Below are positions 8,115 to 14,618 of a stretch of DNA of 21,963 nt, in pieces. A program made the position numbers and the translations under genes. This DNA is from Clostridia bacterium (GTDB taxonomy: Bacteria > Bacillota_A > Clostridia > TANB77 > CAG-508). The notes under the pieces were generated by a model. That model was not told the DNA's origin and did no database searches. It was given only the letters and a program-made list of their open reading frames with translations. Position 1 is the stretch's first letter. Each line of letters starts with the position of its first letter. The stretch spans positions 1-21,963 of the forward strand of contig JAGATI010000220.1 of assembly GCA_017621295.1 (NCBI GenBank). Reading direction: 5' to 3'.

Positions 8115-8141
8115 GGGTAAGAGAAATCTTACCCTTTTATT
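8115..8141 (+). terminator. Terminator with GAAA tetraloop
   Basis: GGGTAAGA (8115-8122) and TCTTACCC (8127-8134) form a perfect 8-pair stem closed by a GAAA loop, followed by a T-rich tail. Together with the promoter at 8046 it would define a transcript of roughly 60 nt containing the palindrome TATGAATTCATA. This is either a small RNA or an attenuator before the 8252 gene. Confidence 0.7.
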
Positions 8142-8251
8142 ATTTTTTAGAATATTTGTTTGATTTATTGATAATTGTAAAATGTTATGATAAGATACAA
8201 TTAAAATTAGGGTTTCAAGACTTATAGTTAGGAAATATATGGAGTGATGAT

Positions 8252-8506
8252 ATGACATTAGATTTTGTAACTGATTATATAAATAGAAAACTTATAGAAA
8301 ATGAAGACATAATAAGATATACTTATTATGAATTAAGAGTAAAAAACAATATGTCTGAAGAAGATGTGGATAGATTTTTAGAATTAAATAAAACATATTT
8401 AGAAAATATTGGATATCAAGTATATTTTACAGGAGCTAAATTTATATATGATAATGCAAATAGAACTGTTCAGCCGAATGAATTTATGATTGCTGTAAAA
8501 GAATAA
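8252..8506 (+). CDS. Small protein of unknown function
   Basis: An 84-residue soluble protein with a GGAGTG site 7 bases before ATG 8252. It is helical in the first half (EEDVDRFLELNKTYLENI) with a mixed second half (GYQVYFTGAKFIYDNANRTVQPNEFMIAVKE). The conserved-looking VYFTGAKF and TVQPNE segments suggest a true family, but I cannot name it. It sits at the start of the immunity-type cargo and could be part of it. That is inference from position only. Confidence 0.65.
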   Translation: MTLDFVTDYINRKLIENEDIIRYTYYELRVKNNMSEEDVDRFLELNKTYLENIGYQVYFTGAKFIYDNANRTVQPNEFMIAVKE

Positions 8507-8528
8507 GAATAAGTATTAACAATTTTAA

Positions 8529-8768
8529 TATGGAGTATCTGTTTTTGACGTAAGTAGAAATAAGTTATACGAAATTCTTAAAGAACATAATAATGGTGAA
8601 ATTGATGAAGAAAGCGAAGATAGTTACGGATTTACCAATATTAATGTAGGAATATGGAAAGATTCTGCCAATGAAGATGATGACTATTGGACAACAATCC
8701 TAATTGAAAAAAAGATTATTATTCAAAATATTAGTAAACATCACACAATTTTTGAAAGGGGAAAAATT
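8529..8768 (+). pseudogene. Remnant reading frame lacking its N-terminal part
   Basis: This frame is open for 80 codons, from just after a stop at 8526 to the ATG at 8769, but contains no usable start codon. The encoded sequence looks protein-like rather than random: YGVSVFDVSRNKLYEILKEH, then GEIDEESEDSYGFTN, then DDDYWTTILIEKK. It runs in frame into the next gene, which nevertheless has its own ribosome binding site. Best explanation: the tail of a gene whose 5' part was lost by deletion, possibly another immunity-type protein. A fusion with the next gene that has lost its own start is the alternative. Confidence 0.45.
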
Positions 8769-9131
8769 ATGGATAAATTTAATGATTCAAAAAAAGAAAA
8801 TGAATATAGAAAGCTATCTGAAGAGGAGTATTATGAGGCAAAACCGCAGTTTTATCAAAAAGATAATTCTATAGTAGGTGTATGTACACTCACAGAAGAA
8901 ACGTTAACATTATTGCCTAAAAAATTTGAATATGCAGTTCAAGGGAAAAAAGTTGAGAACTATAGATTATGTATATGTAGTACTACTAAAAATAAAATCA
9001 TAGCAGATTTAGAGTATTTTAAAGCTTTTAAAGAGCTAGAGAAAAAAGCAGTAGGCAGTTCGGAAAATTACATATTGGTTGAGCTTGGTTTAGATGATTT
9101 AGAGGAAATAATCAATTTAGTTAATAATTAG
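8769..9131 (+). CDS. Small protein of unknown function in the cargo island
   Basis: A 120-residue soluble protein. The start at ATG 8769 is supported by AAAGGGG 7 bases upstream, although the frame is open further 5'. It has a mixed alpha/beta composition, with VGVCTLTEETLTLLPKKFEYAV and YILVELGLDDLEEIINLVNN as probable helices and strands. There is no membrane segment or catalytic motif. Its size and place next to Tdi1-like, DUF4272 and SUFU genes fit an immunity-type protein, but I do not recognise the family. Confidence 0.65.
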   Translation: MDKFNDSKKENEYRKLSEEEYYEAKPQFYQKDNSIVGVCTLTEETLTLLPKKFEYAVQGKKVENYRLCICSTTKNKIIADLEYFKAFKELEKKAVGSSENYILVELGLDDLEEIINLVNN

Positions 9132-9271
9132 AATAATCAGACCTTTTGTATAAAAAATGATGAATAATTATAACAACTTTAATAATAGCAGTTATTATTT
9201 ATTTTATAAAATATAAAAAGAGCAAAATAAGTATTGAATAATAAAAGATATTTAATAGAAAGGGTGAATTT

Positions 9272-9847
9272 ATGAACAATTGTATTAGTAAATTTATTGA
9301 AAAATTTAGACCTGGAGAAAATTTACAAAAACCAGATGAAGAAATTTTAAACTTTGGTAGACAGATGCTACCCAAAGATATAATTCATTTATGGGAAGAA
9401 TATGGATTTGGCGAATATGGAGAAGGCTTAATTAAAGTTGTTGATCCAAGAGAATATATGAACAGTCTATATACTTGGTTAGGACAAAAAGATTTTAATA
9501 AAATACCAATAATAGTCACAGCCTTTGGAGATATTTTTTATTATAGAAAATTAGAAGACAATGAAAATGACATATCATTATTAAATATTCATTATAGAAA
9601 AATTGAAGTTTGTGCTTATTCTTATCAGGATTTTTTTGAAGATTATATATTAGATGAAAATATAATAAAAAATGTACTAAGAGAAGATTTATTTAAACAA
9701 GCAGTAGAAGAATTAGGAAAACTCGAATATAAAGACATATTTTTCTTTACCCCAGCTTTAGTTTTAGGTGGTGGAGAAGATATAAAATATATAAAAAAAG
9801 GAAATGGAGCTATTCACCATCAAGTTTTATTACAAATTGGTCAATAA
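9272..9847 (+). CDS. GAD-like/DUF1851 immunity protein (Tdi1 type)
   Basis: A 191-residue protein with the two-part architecture of Tdi1-type immunity proteins. The N-terminal GAD-like domain has FIEKFRPGENLQKPDEEIL followed by LPKDIIHLWEEYGFGEYGEGL and VVDPREY. The C-terminal DUF1851 part has VTAFGDIFYYRK, SYQDFFEDYI, LFKQAVEELGKLEYKDIFFF and PALVLGGGEDIKYIKKG. In Agrobacterium, Tdi1 neutralises the Tde1 DNase; relatives are widespread as stand-alone immunity genes. No cognate DNase is present here, so the gene probably protects against toxins from other cells. The ribosome binding site is AAAGGGTG. Family assignment is by motif recognition; the toxin target is unknown. Confidence 0.85.
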   Translation: MNNCISKFIEKFRPGENLQKPDEEILNFGRQMLPKDIIHLWEEYGFGEYGEGLIKVVDPREYMNSLYTWLGQKDFNKIPIIVTAFGDIFYYRKLEDNENDISLLNIHYRKIEVCAYSYQDFFEDYILDENIIKNVLREDLFKQAVEELGKLEYKDIFFFTPALVLGGGEDIKYIKKGNGAIHHQVLLQIGQ

Positions 9848-9931
9848 TTATTGTTAATACAAATAGTTAAATTATTAATTAAAAAGTGTAGAAAGTAAAG
9901 ATTAAAAATCAAATGAAAGGAATTAAAAAAT

Positions 9932-10654
9932 ATGAGTTTATTTAATAAAATAAAAACAGAAAAAGTTCAAAAAGAAGGACAAATTGAAGATTCGCAGTCA
10001 GAAAAGATAATTAGAAGAGCAAATTCAAACTCAAAAATAAAAAAACAAAATATTGCTTGTTACGAAGAATTACCTTGTATAGAATCAAGCAATGAAGTAA
10101 AATTAAAAAGTTTGGACGAAATTTGTAAAAGAGCACTAGCCAGTTTTCTAGTAATACAACTTGCCTGTGATATTAATAATGGACAATATGAAGAATCAGT
10201 AGGAATTATTTCAAAATTGCTAAAAAAATTTAATGTAGATGTTTGCTTAAATAAAAAAGAACAAAAAATATTAGACGGAACTTATGAAATGCAAGATGCA
10301 ATAGATATTGACTGGGAATATGAAACATATTGGTCATTAGTTTGGGCTTTAGGGTTAGTAGATGATATATCTGATGCAAGTGACGTATGTGATTGTAATT
10401 ATGCAATACAATTATTTAACGAGAGCAATTCATATAAAGATTTTAAAAATAAATGTAATCTTAGAAATGTAAATGAAATTTTAGATATGTTAGATTTATA
10501 TTACAGATATCATTGGGCTTGTGTTGAAAAAAGAATAAAACCAGAAACATCAATTGGAAACTTAAATCCAAGTGTTGTTGTTGAAAGAAGAAGAGGATTA
10601 GAATGGCTTATAAGTCAAACACAAGACTGGTATGATATTTCATTAGATACTTAA
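9932..10654 (+). CDS. DUF4272 family protein, probable immunity protein
   Basis: A 240-residue protein. A charged, likely disordered N-terminus (1-45) precedes the DUF4272 domain: EICKRALASFLVIQLACDI, then DWEYETYWSLVWALGLVDDI, then NPSVVVERRRGLEWLISQTQ and the closing WYDISLDT. The VVERRRxLEWL and W-(D/Y)-xxxLDT signatures are typical of DUF4272. The molecular function of DUF4272 is not established, but members occur in polymorphic-toxin immunity loci. AAAGGAA precedes ATG 9932. Its neighbours, a GAD-like and a SUFU gene, strengthen the immunity reading. Confidence 0.82.
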   Translation: MSLFNKIKTEKVQKEGQIEDSQSEKIIRRANSNSKIKKQNIACYEELPCIESSNEVKLKSLDEICKRALASFLVIQLACDINNGQYEESVGIISKLLKKFNVDVCLNKKEQKILDGTYEMQDAIDIDWEYETYWSLVWALGLVDDISDASDVCDCNYAIQLFNESNSYKDFKNKCNLRNVNEILDMLDLYYRYHWACVEKRIKPETSIGNLNPSVVVERRRGLEWLISQTQDWYDISLDT

Positions 10655-10710
10655 AATTTAATTATAATTAACTAAAAAATAATAAAGGAATAAGAAAGTA
10701 GGTGATTTTT

Positions 10711-11151
10711 ATGAAAAGTAAATTACTATATGTTATTCTGGGAATAATTATAGTTGTAATGAATGTGTTTTTTATTAATCAATTTTATACGATTAAGATA
10801 AGACAAGAAATCAACCTAAGTGATGAAGAAAAAAATGTTGTAAATGAATATGAATTAATAAAAGATATAAAATCATATGAAAAAACTAGTAATTTTATAT
10901 ATGCAAAACATAATAGCTATACTTCAGAGGATGCTGAAAATATGACGATTCCAGCATACGATGGAAGTGTATATGGAGACGGGTATTCTGCAAATAGCTA
11001 TAGTGGAAAATTTATGATTAATGGGCGATGTGTATATGAAGCAGATACAGGAAGTTTGTTCCAATATATTATGAGTATTGTTGCTATAAGTGTTATTGAA
11101 ATAGTTATTTTAGTAATTATTTTGATAAAAAGAAAAAAAACAAAATGGTAG
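10711..11151 (+). CDS. Two-helix membrane protein of unknown function
   Basis: A 146-residue protein starting at ATG 10711; the in-frame GTG at 10702 is rejected because the AGGTG site at 10700-10704 covers it. A membrane helix at ~5-23 (LYVILGIIIVVMNVFFI), an outside region of ~90 residues rich in Tyr, Ser and Gly (YDGSVYGDGYSANSYSGK), and a second helix at ~117-138 are followed by a basic tail. Both ends are therefore probably cytoplasmic. It starts 56 bases after the DUF4272 gene and is followed 12 bases later by the SUFU gene. It may be a membrane immunity protein against a membrane-acting toxin, by context only. Confidence 0.65.
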   Translation: MKSKLLYVILGIIIVVMNVFFINQFYTIKIRQEINLSDEEKNVVNEYELIKDIKSYEKTSNFIYAKHNSYTSEDAENMTIPAYDGSVYGDGYSANSYSGKFMINGRCVYEADTGSLFQYIMSIVAISVIEIVILVIILIKRKKTKW

Positions 11152-11163
11152 GAGGGAAATAAA

Positions 11164-11790
11164 TTGAAAGAAACAGAAGAATTAAATTCAAGTGGTTGGG
11201 ATGCTATAACAAATGAATGTAATACAGTTTACCCAAACCAAAAAAATCCAAAACATTATGGGACACTAATAAAATGGAAACTAGGAGGAAATGACCCATT
11301 AGATGGAATTAGTATATATGATGGAGGAAATTATTGGCATTTCGTAACCTATGGATTATCAGAATTATACGAAAAAGAAACTGATGATCTACAATATAGT
11401 GGTTACGGAATGGAATTCACTTTTAAACTAAAAAAAGATAATTACGAAGATGAAGAGCAAGAAATTAAATGTATATGTGGAATTTTACAAACTATAGCAA
11501 GAATTACATTTAATAAAGGTGAAATATTTAATCCATTTGAATATTTATATACAGGACAAGCTGTAGGAATTGATGCAAAGCAAAAATCTAATATAACAGG
11601 CTTTATAACTGTTCCTGATGATAAGTTGCAAACATTAAATACACCAAATGGAAAAGTTGAGTTTGTTCAGTTTATAGGGGTTACTAATAAAGAAATAGAG
11701 GCAATAAAAAATAAAGAGTTAAAAGTTACAGAATTATATGAAAAATTAGGAAGTGGAATTACAGATTATAATAGAAAGTCTGTAATTTAA
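11164..11790 (+). CDS. Suppressor-of-fused (SUFU) domain protein
   Basis: A 208-residue protein matching the bacterial SUFU family over its length: GWDAI near the start, HYGTLIKWKLGGNDPLDGIS, IYDGGNYWHFVTYGLSELYE, YGMEFTFKLKK, LQTIARITFNKGEIFNP, and near the end TPNGKVEFVQFIGVTNKEIEAI. Bacterial SUFU proteins have been described as immunity proteins in polymorphic toxin loci. The start is TTG at 11164, set by AGGAGGG 7 bases upstream. The stop region lies in a 3' hairpin (ATTACAGA 11758-11765 / TCTGTAAT 11779-11786) that may act as a weak terminator. No toxin gene is adjacent. Confidence 0.88.
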   Translation: MKETEELNSSGWDAITNECNTVYPNQKNPKHYGTLIKWKLGGNDPLDGISIYDGGNYWHFVTYGLSELYEKETDDLQYSGYGMEFTFKLKKDNYEDEEQEIKCICGILQTIARITFNKGEIFNPFEYLYTGQAVGIDAKQKSNITGFITVPDDKLQTLNTPNGKVEFVQFIGVTNKEIEAIKNKELKVTELYEKLGSGITDYNRKSVI

Positions 11791-11812
11791 AAACGATAGT
11801 AAATTAAAAAGA

Positions 11813-11932
11813 GTGTTGGCTAAAAAATTGCAATTTTGTGATTATGTTAAAGAAAGTAAATTTGGTAACTTCTTCTTTAAAAAGAAAATAAAAGAATTAC
11901 TTGAACCACAATCTATTGAAGAAGAAAGATAA
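11813..11932 (+). pseudogene. Short orphan reading frame, possible gene remnant
   Basis: Thirty-nine codons starting at GTG 11813 and ending at TAA 11930-11932. No ribosome binding site is seen. The peptide looks coding-like (FCDYVKESKFGNFFFKKKIK, then ELLEPQSIEEER) and may be the C-terminal tail of a lost gene. The rest of the 11791-12013 gap holds nothing recognisable. Confidence 0.25.
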
Positions 11933-12013
11933 TTAGTTGTAAATAGATTGTTAAATTATTAGTAAATAAAAAATAAATAATATATTAAAAATATTAATTA
12001 GGAGGAATTTAAA

Positions 12014-12409
12014 ATGAATTTTATAGTTTTCGGTATCGTAATGATTTTTGTTGTAATAGTTATTATATTAGGAATTAAAAGTAAAAAAGAGTGTGATGAA
12101 ATGGTTTCAAAATTAACAGAGGAGCAAAGAAATATATTAATGTCAACAGAAGTAACTTTTGTTGAAAAAAATGCATGGGTACAAAAAGCAATGGTAGCTA
12201 AAATAAATGATAAAGGTAATAAAATAAACATAAAATTATTATGGTTTAATAAGGTAATACAAAATAATGAATATAATACAATTACAATTGCAGATGTAGC
12301 AATAACAAAATTAGAACAAGAAGAGCATAATTTAAAAGAAGGTGATTTTGTAAAATTCTATTTTGCACCAGAAAAAAATATAGGTAGAACAAAAATAATT
12401 TGGGATTAG
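12014..12409 (+). CDS. Membrane-anchored small protein
   Basis: A 131-residue protein with an AGGAGG site before ATG 12014. Residues 2-20 form one membrane helix (FIVFGIVMIFVVIVIILGI), after which a basic KSKKE suggests the C-terminal part is cytoplasmic. The remaining ~105 residues look like a small beta-rich domain (VTFVEKNAWVQKAMVAKIND, then ITIADVAITKLEQEEHNLKE, GDFVKFYFAPEKN), perhaps an OB- or SH3-like barrel. I do not recognise the family. It stands upstream of two other genes of similar character in the cargo segment. Confidence 0.65.
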   Translation: MNFIVFGIVMIFVVIVIILGIKSKKECDEMVSKLTEEQRNILMSTEVTFVEKNAWVQKAMVAKINDKGNKINIKLLWFNKVIQNNEYNTITIADVAITKLEQEEHNLKEGDFVKFYFAPEKNIGRTKIIWD

Positions 12410-12457
12410 TTTTATTAAAAGTTAAATAAAAGATAAAATATGGAGTGTTTAACTAGA

Positions 12458-13327
12458 ATGATAGATAATAATGAAATATTAAAACATACAATAGAAAAAT
12501 ACAAATTAAATTTAGGTAATAATTTTAAATATGTAGGTGCAACTATAATACAAAGAAGTGAGTTTCCAACGTATACAGAAATTCTATTTTGTGAAGATGA
12601 ATTAGTAGATGAAAACAATATTCCTTATTTAATGGTAAGTTTTGTTCCCAAAGGAATATTTGAAAGAGATAGAATTATAGTTTTTTATAAAGAAGATGGA
12701 ACAAGATATATAATTCCAATAGATGGTGATAATTGGAAGCTGATAGGGAATAACATACCAGAAAATGTAAAAAATATTGATTATGGGAAAGCCAAAAAGA
12801 TAAGACATAGAAATGCTTTAAAAGTAGAAAAGACACCAATAAAATTAACTAAAGAAGAAAAGAAAAATCTTTTAAATAAATATGATAAAATATTAAAAAA
12901 AGGAAAATTTATTTTTGGCGGAATTCTAACATCTTTTCTTTGGTTTCTTTTTATAGCATTAGTAGTAATTTTTTTTGTTGTAAAATTAAGAAACAATGTT
13001 TTTCTAGGTGTATCAACTTTAATAATTGGAATAATTAGTTGGATTGCAGTTTCATTTTTTACAATTAGGTTATTTTATAAATATTCAAGTCTAAACAAAG
13101 TAAATTATAAAAGCGAAATACTATTTAAAGGAATATATAAAACAAAATTAAACACACAAGTGCATGGATATTATTATGATGGAAGTACTTGGCTTTTAGG
13201 GTATTATACAATATCTTCTGGAAATGAAGTTATTTTACAAAATCTTAGATATGGAGATATTATTTATAGATATTCTAAAAATGAGAAACCAGTAAATGAA
13301 GAACTATGTTTTTTTGAAAAAAAATAA
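12458..13327 (+). CDS. Protein with two central membrane helices, unknown function
   Basis: The likely start is ATG 12458, 10 bases after GGAGTG; the in-frame ATG at 12440 has no ribosome binding site, so the product is probably 289 rather than 295 residues. A soluble N-terminal ~145 residues (PYLMVSFVPKGIFERDRIIV, RYIIPIDGDNWKLIG) is followed by a basic segment, two membrane helices at ~155-178 and ~187-208 in this numbering, and a C-terminal domain with YYYDGSTWLLGYYTIS. I do not recognise a family. Its stop precedes the next gene's ribosome binding site by 6 bases, so the two are likely co-expressed. Confidence 0.65.
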   Translation: MIDNNEILKHTIEKYKLNLGNNFKYVGATIIQRSEFPTYTEILFCEDELVDENNIPYLMVSFVPKGIFERDRIIVFYKEDGTRYIIPIDGDNWKLIGNNIPENVKNIDYGKAKKIRHRNALKVEKTPIKLTKEEKKNLLNKYDKILKKGKFIFGGILTSFLWFLFIALVVIFFVVKLRNNVFLGVSTLIIGIISWIAVSFFTIRLFYKYSSLNKVNYKSEILFKGIYKTKLNTQVHGYYYDGSTWLLGYYTISSGNEVILQNLRYGDIIYRYSKNEKPVNEELCFFEKK

Positions 13328-13346
13328 ATATTACAAGGAGGAAAAT

Positions 13347-13769
13347 ATGAACATAATGTATCTTAACACTCTACCAGAAGTAGAAAATAAATTTAATGTT
13401 AAACTACAAGATGATGAAAAAGTAATTTTTACTGCAAAACCCACTTGTTTTGGAACTGAAACAGGTAGATGGCTTGGAAGTTCAAATGGGGTTGGCAATC
13501 CAAATTCAAAAATTACTTTAACTAATAAAAGACTTATTGCTGACAATAATGTTGGTGGAGTATGGATAGTTGATATTGCTAACGATATAGTTGATTGTAC
13601 TAAAGTTGAAAGTGGAAAATTTATTTTAAAATCTACGTATATTCTTGTAAATTTAAATAAGGAAATAATATTTAATAATGAAACAGAAAAAATGAATGGA
13701 TTTCGATTTTATTTTAATAAAAAAGATATAGTAAAATTTGAAACGATTATGAATAATTTATTAAAATAA
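13347..13769 (+). CDS. PH/GRAM-like domain protein
   Basis: The start is ATG 13347, set by AAGGAGG at 13335-13341; the frame is open upstream to 13296, but that part overlaps the previous gene. The 140-residue product resembles bacterial PH-like/GRAM domains: EKVIFTAKPTCFGTE, then SKITLTNKRLIADNN, GGVWIVDIANDIVDCTKVES and YILVNLNKEIIF, ending in a helix (DIVKFETIMNNLLK). The ITLTNKRLI signature is the typical core of this fold. Such domains often sit at membranes or act as modular binding units; the function here is unknown. It follows the membrane protein gene closely and may work with it. Confidence 0.65.
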   Translation: MNIMYLNTLPEVENKFNVKLQDDEKVIFTAKPTCFGTETGRWLGSSNGVGNPNSKITLTNKRLIADNNVGGVWIVDIANDIVDCTKVESGKFILKSTYILVNLNKEIIFNNETEKMNGFRFYFNKKDIVKFETIMNNLLK

Positions 13770-13795
13770 ATAATTAATGGGAGGCAAGAGGTGCA

Positions 13796-14213
13796 ATGAA
13801 AAATAAAAAAGTCATACTTATTTGTGGTATAGCATTAATATTGATTATATTGGTTCCAGTTTTTATGTTTCTAAATAGGAAAATTATTAGAATAGAAAGC
13901 GATAGTTATTTTGGTGGAAAAAGTACTTGTACTATTTATAAAAATGGTAAAGTTGTATATAAGTTAGAGGAAAACAATGGGACTAAACATGAAAAGAAAA
14001 TACATTATTTGAGTAAAAAGCAAGTAAAATGAATTAAATAAAGTTGTAAATAAAAATTATGATAAGGCTTCAGTAAAAAGTAGTGGAATGAGTATGCCAG
14101 ATGGTACAACCAGTGACATTTCATTTTATAAAAACGGTTTTAAAGTTAAAAGTATATCATGTGTTAGCGGAGATAAAGAAAATGAAAATTTGAAACAATT
14201 TGAAAACTATTAA
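13796..14213 (+). pseudogene. Frameshifted membrane-anchored protein gene
   Basis: The first reading frame (13796-14032) encodes a 78-residue protein with a basic N-terminus and membrane helix (VILICGIALILIILVPVFMF) followed by an outside domain. The coding sense continues in the +1 frame from 14031 (ELNKVVNKNYDKASVKSS) to TAA at 14211-14213, adding 60 residues of matching style (SDISFYKNGFKVKSI recalls TCTIYKNGKVVYK of the first part). One extra base near 14027-14030 (GTAAAATGAA) explains the break. This is either a recent mutation, a sequencing error at an A-run or, less likely, a +1 frameshift at AAA-UGA. Intact, it would be a ~138-residue membrane-anchored protein. Confidence 0.6.
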
Positions 14214-14224
14214 GATATGAGCTC

Positions 14225-14253
14225 TTGAAAATTTACATAAAATATGTTATACT
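14225..14253 (+). promoter_or_regulatory. Strong promoter for the small Cys protein gene
   Basis: TTGAAA at 14225-14230, a 17-base spacer and TATACT at 14248-14253, with an extended -10 TG at 14245-14246. This is one of the best promoters in the window. Predicted transcription starts near 14260, giving a ~70-nt leader. Confidence 0.7.
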
Positions 14254-14263
14254 ATATGTGTTA

Positions 14264-14325
14264 GTGGATTGATATATCCACCCTCGTAAGAGGATATACA
14301 AAACCGCCAGAATTCTGGCAGGAGG
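14264..14325 (+). promoter_or_regulatory. Structured mRNA leader with three hairpins
   Basis: Three consecutive hairpins fill the leader: GTGGAT/ATCCAC (14264-14269/14276-14281), CCTC-GTAA-GAGG with a GNRA-type loop (14282-14293), and the palindrome GCCAGAATTCTGGC (14306-14319). The last hairpin abuts the AGGAGG at 14320-14325. This packing suggests message stability or translational control. Confidence 0.5.
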
Positions 14326-14331
14326 AATTTT

Positions 14332-14487
14332 ATGAGTTATAAAGATGAGTTGAAAAAACAGCATGCTGAGGCATGCAAAAAATGTGATGAGTTGGCGAAA
14401 ACTTGCAGTAGCAAGGATGGATTTACGCCAATAATTAAAGCTTGTCAGGAAAGAGACAAGCTTGCCGAACAGTTAAAAAAACTCTAA
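14332..14487 (+). CDS. 51-residue Cys-containing helical protein
   Basis: The start is ATG 14332, 6 bases after AGGAGG. The product is short, charged and helical, with four cysteines including a CxxC (HAEACKKCDELAKTCSS, KACQERDKLAEQL). It has no signal peptide or membrane segment. Base composition (about 36% GC) is visibly higher than in neighbouring genes, and it has a near-consensus promoter, a structured leader and a strong terminator, so it is a complete mono-cistronic unit that is probably highly expressed. I do not recognise the family. A metal- or redox-linked role is suggested only by the cysteines. Confidence 0.65.
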   Translation: MSYKDELKKQHAEACKKCDELAKTCSSKDGFTPIIKACQERDKLAEQLKKL

Positions 14488-14499
14488 ACTCAAAAAACG

Positions 14500-14530
14500 G
14501 TGCAGCTCTTAATTGAGTTGCACTTTTTTT
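14500..14530. terminator. Bidirectional terminator between convergent genes
   Basis: GTGCAGCTC (14500-14508) pairs with GAGTTGCAC (14515-14523) with one G-T pair. A T-run follows on the + strand and an A-run precedes the stem, so the minus strand also has a T-run. It can end both the small Cys gene and the convergent response-regulator gene. Confidence 0.8.
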
Positions 14531-14587
14531 GAATTATAAATTTTATTACGTTTTTTCAGTAAATTTAAAATTAGCATAAATATAACA

Positions 14588-14618
14588 GAGGATTCTATGC
14601 AGAGTCCTCAATATTTTT
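14588..14618 (+). terminator. Second hairpin overlapping the regulator's 3' end
   Basis: GAGGATTC (14588-14595) pairs with GAGTCCTC (14602-14609) with one G-T pair, followed by AATATTTTTT on the + strand. It overlaps the last codons of the response-regulator gene and could act as a backup stop for + strand transcripts. Confidence 0.45.

Noticed and set aside
8294..8312. ATAGAAAATGA in the 8252 gene, like the sigK junction (IENE)
   Set aside because: The flanking protein sequence is not sigma-like on either side and the gene is intact; the match is expected by chance in such AT-rich DNA. A similar chance match (QIENEIV) occurs near 3010-3026.
9160..9240. Possible short membrane-protein remnant between 8769 and 9272 genes
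   Set aside because: A 25-codon hydrophobic frame exists but has no start codon and is within chance expectation for this composition.
14027..14035. UGA read as Trp (alternative genetic code) to explain the break at 14030
   Set aside because: Reading through UGA gives a stop two codons later, whereas the +1 frame gives a long coherent continuation; other genes end properly at UGA.
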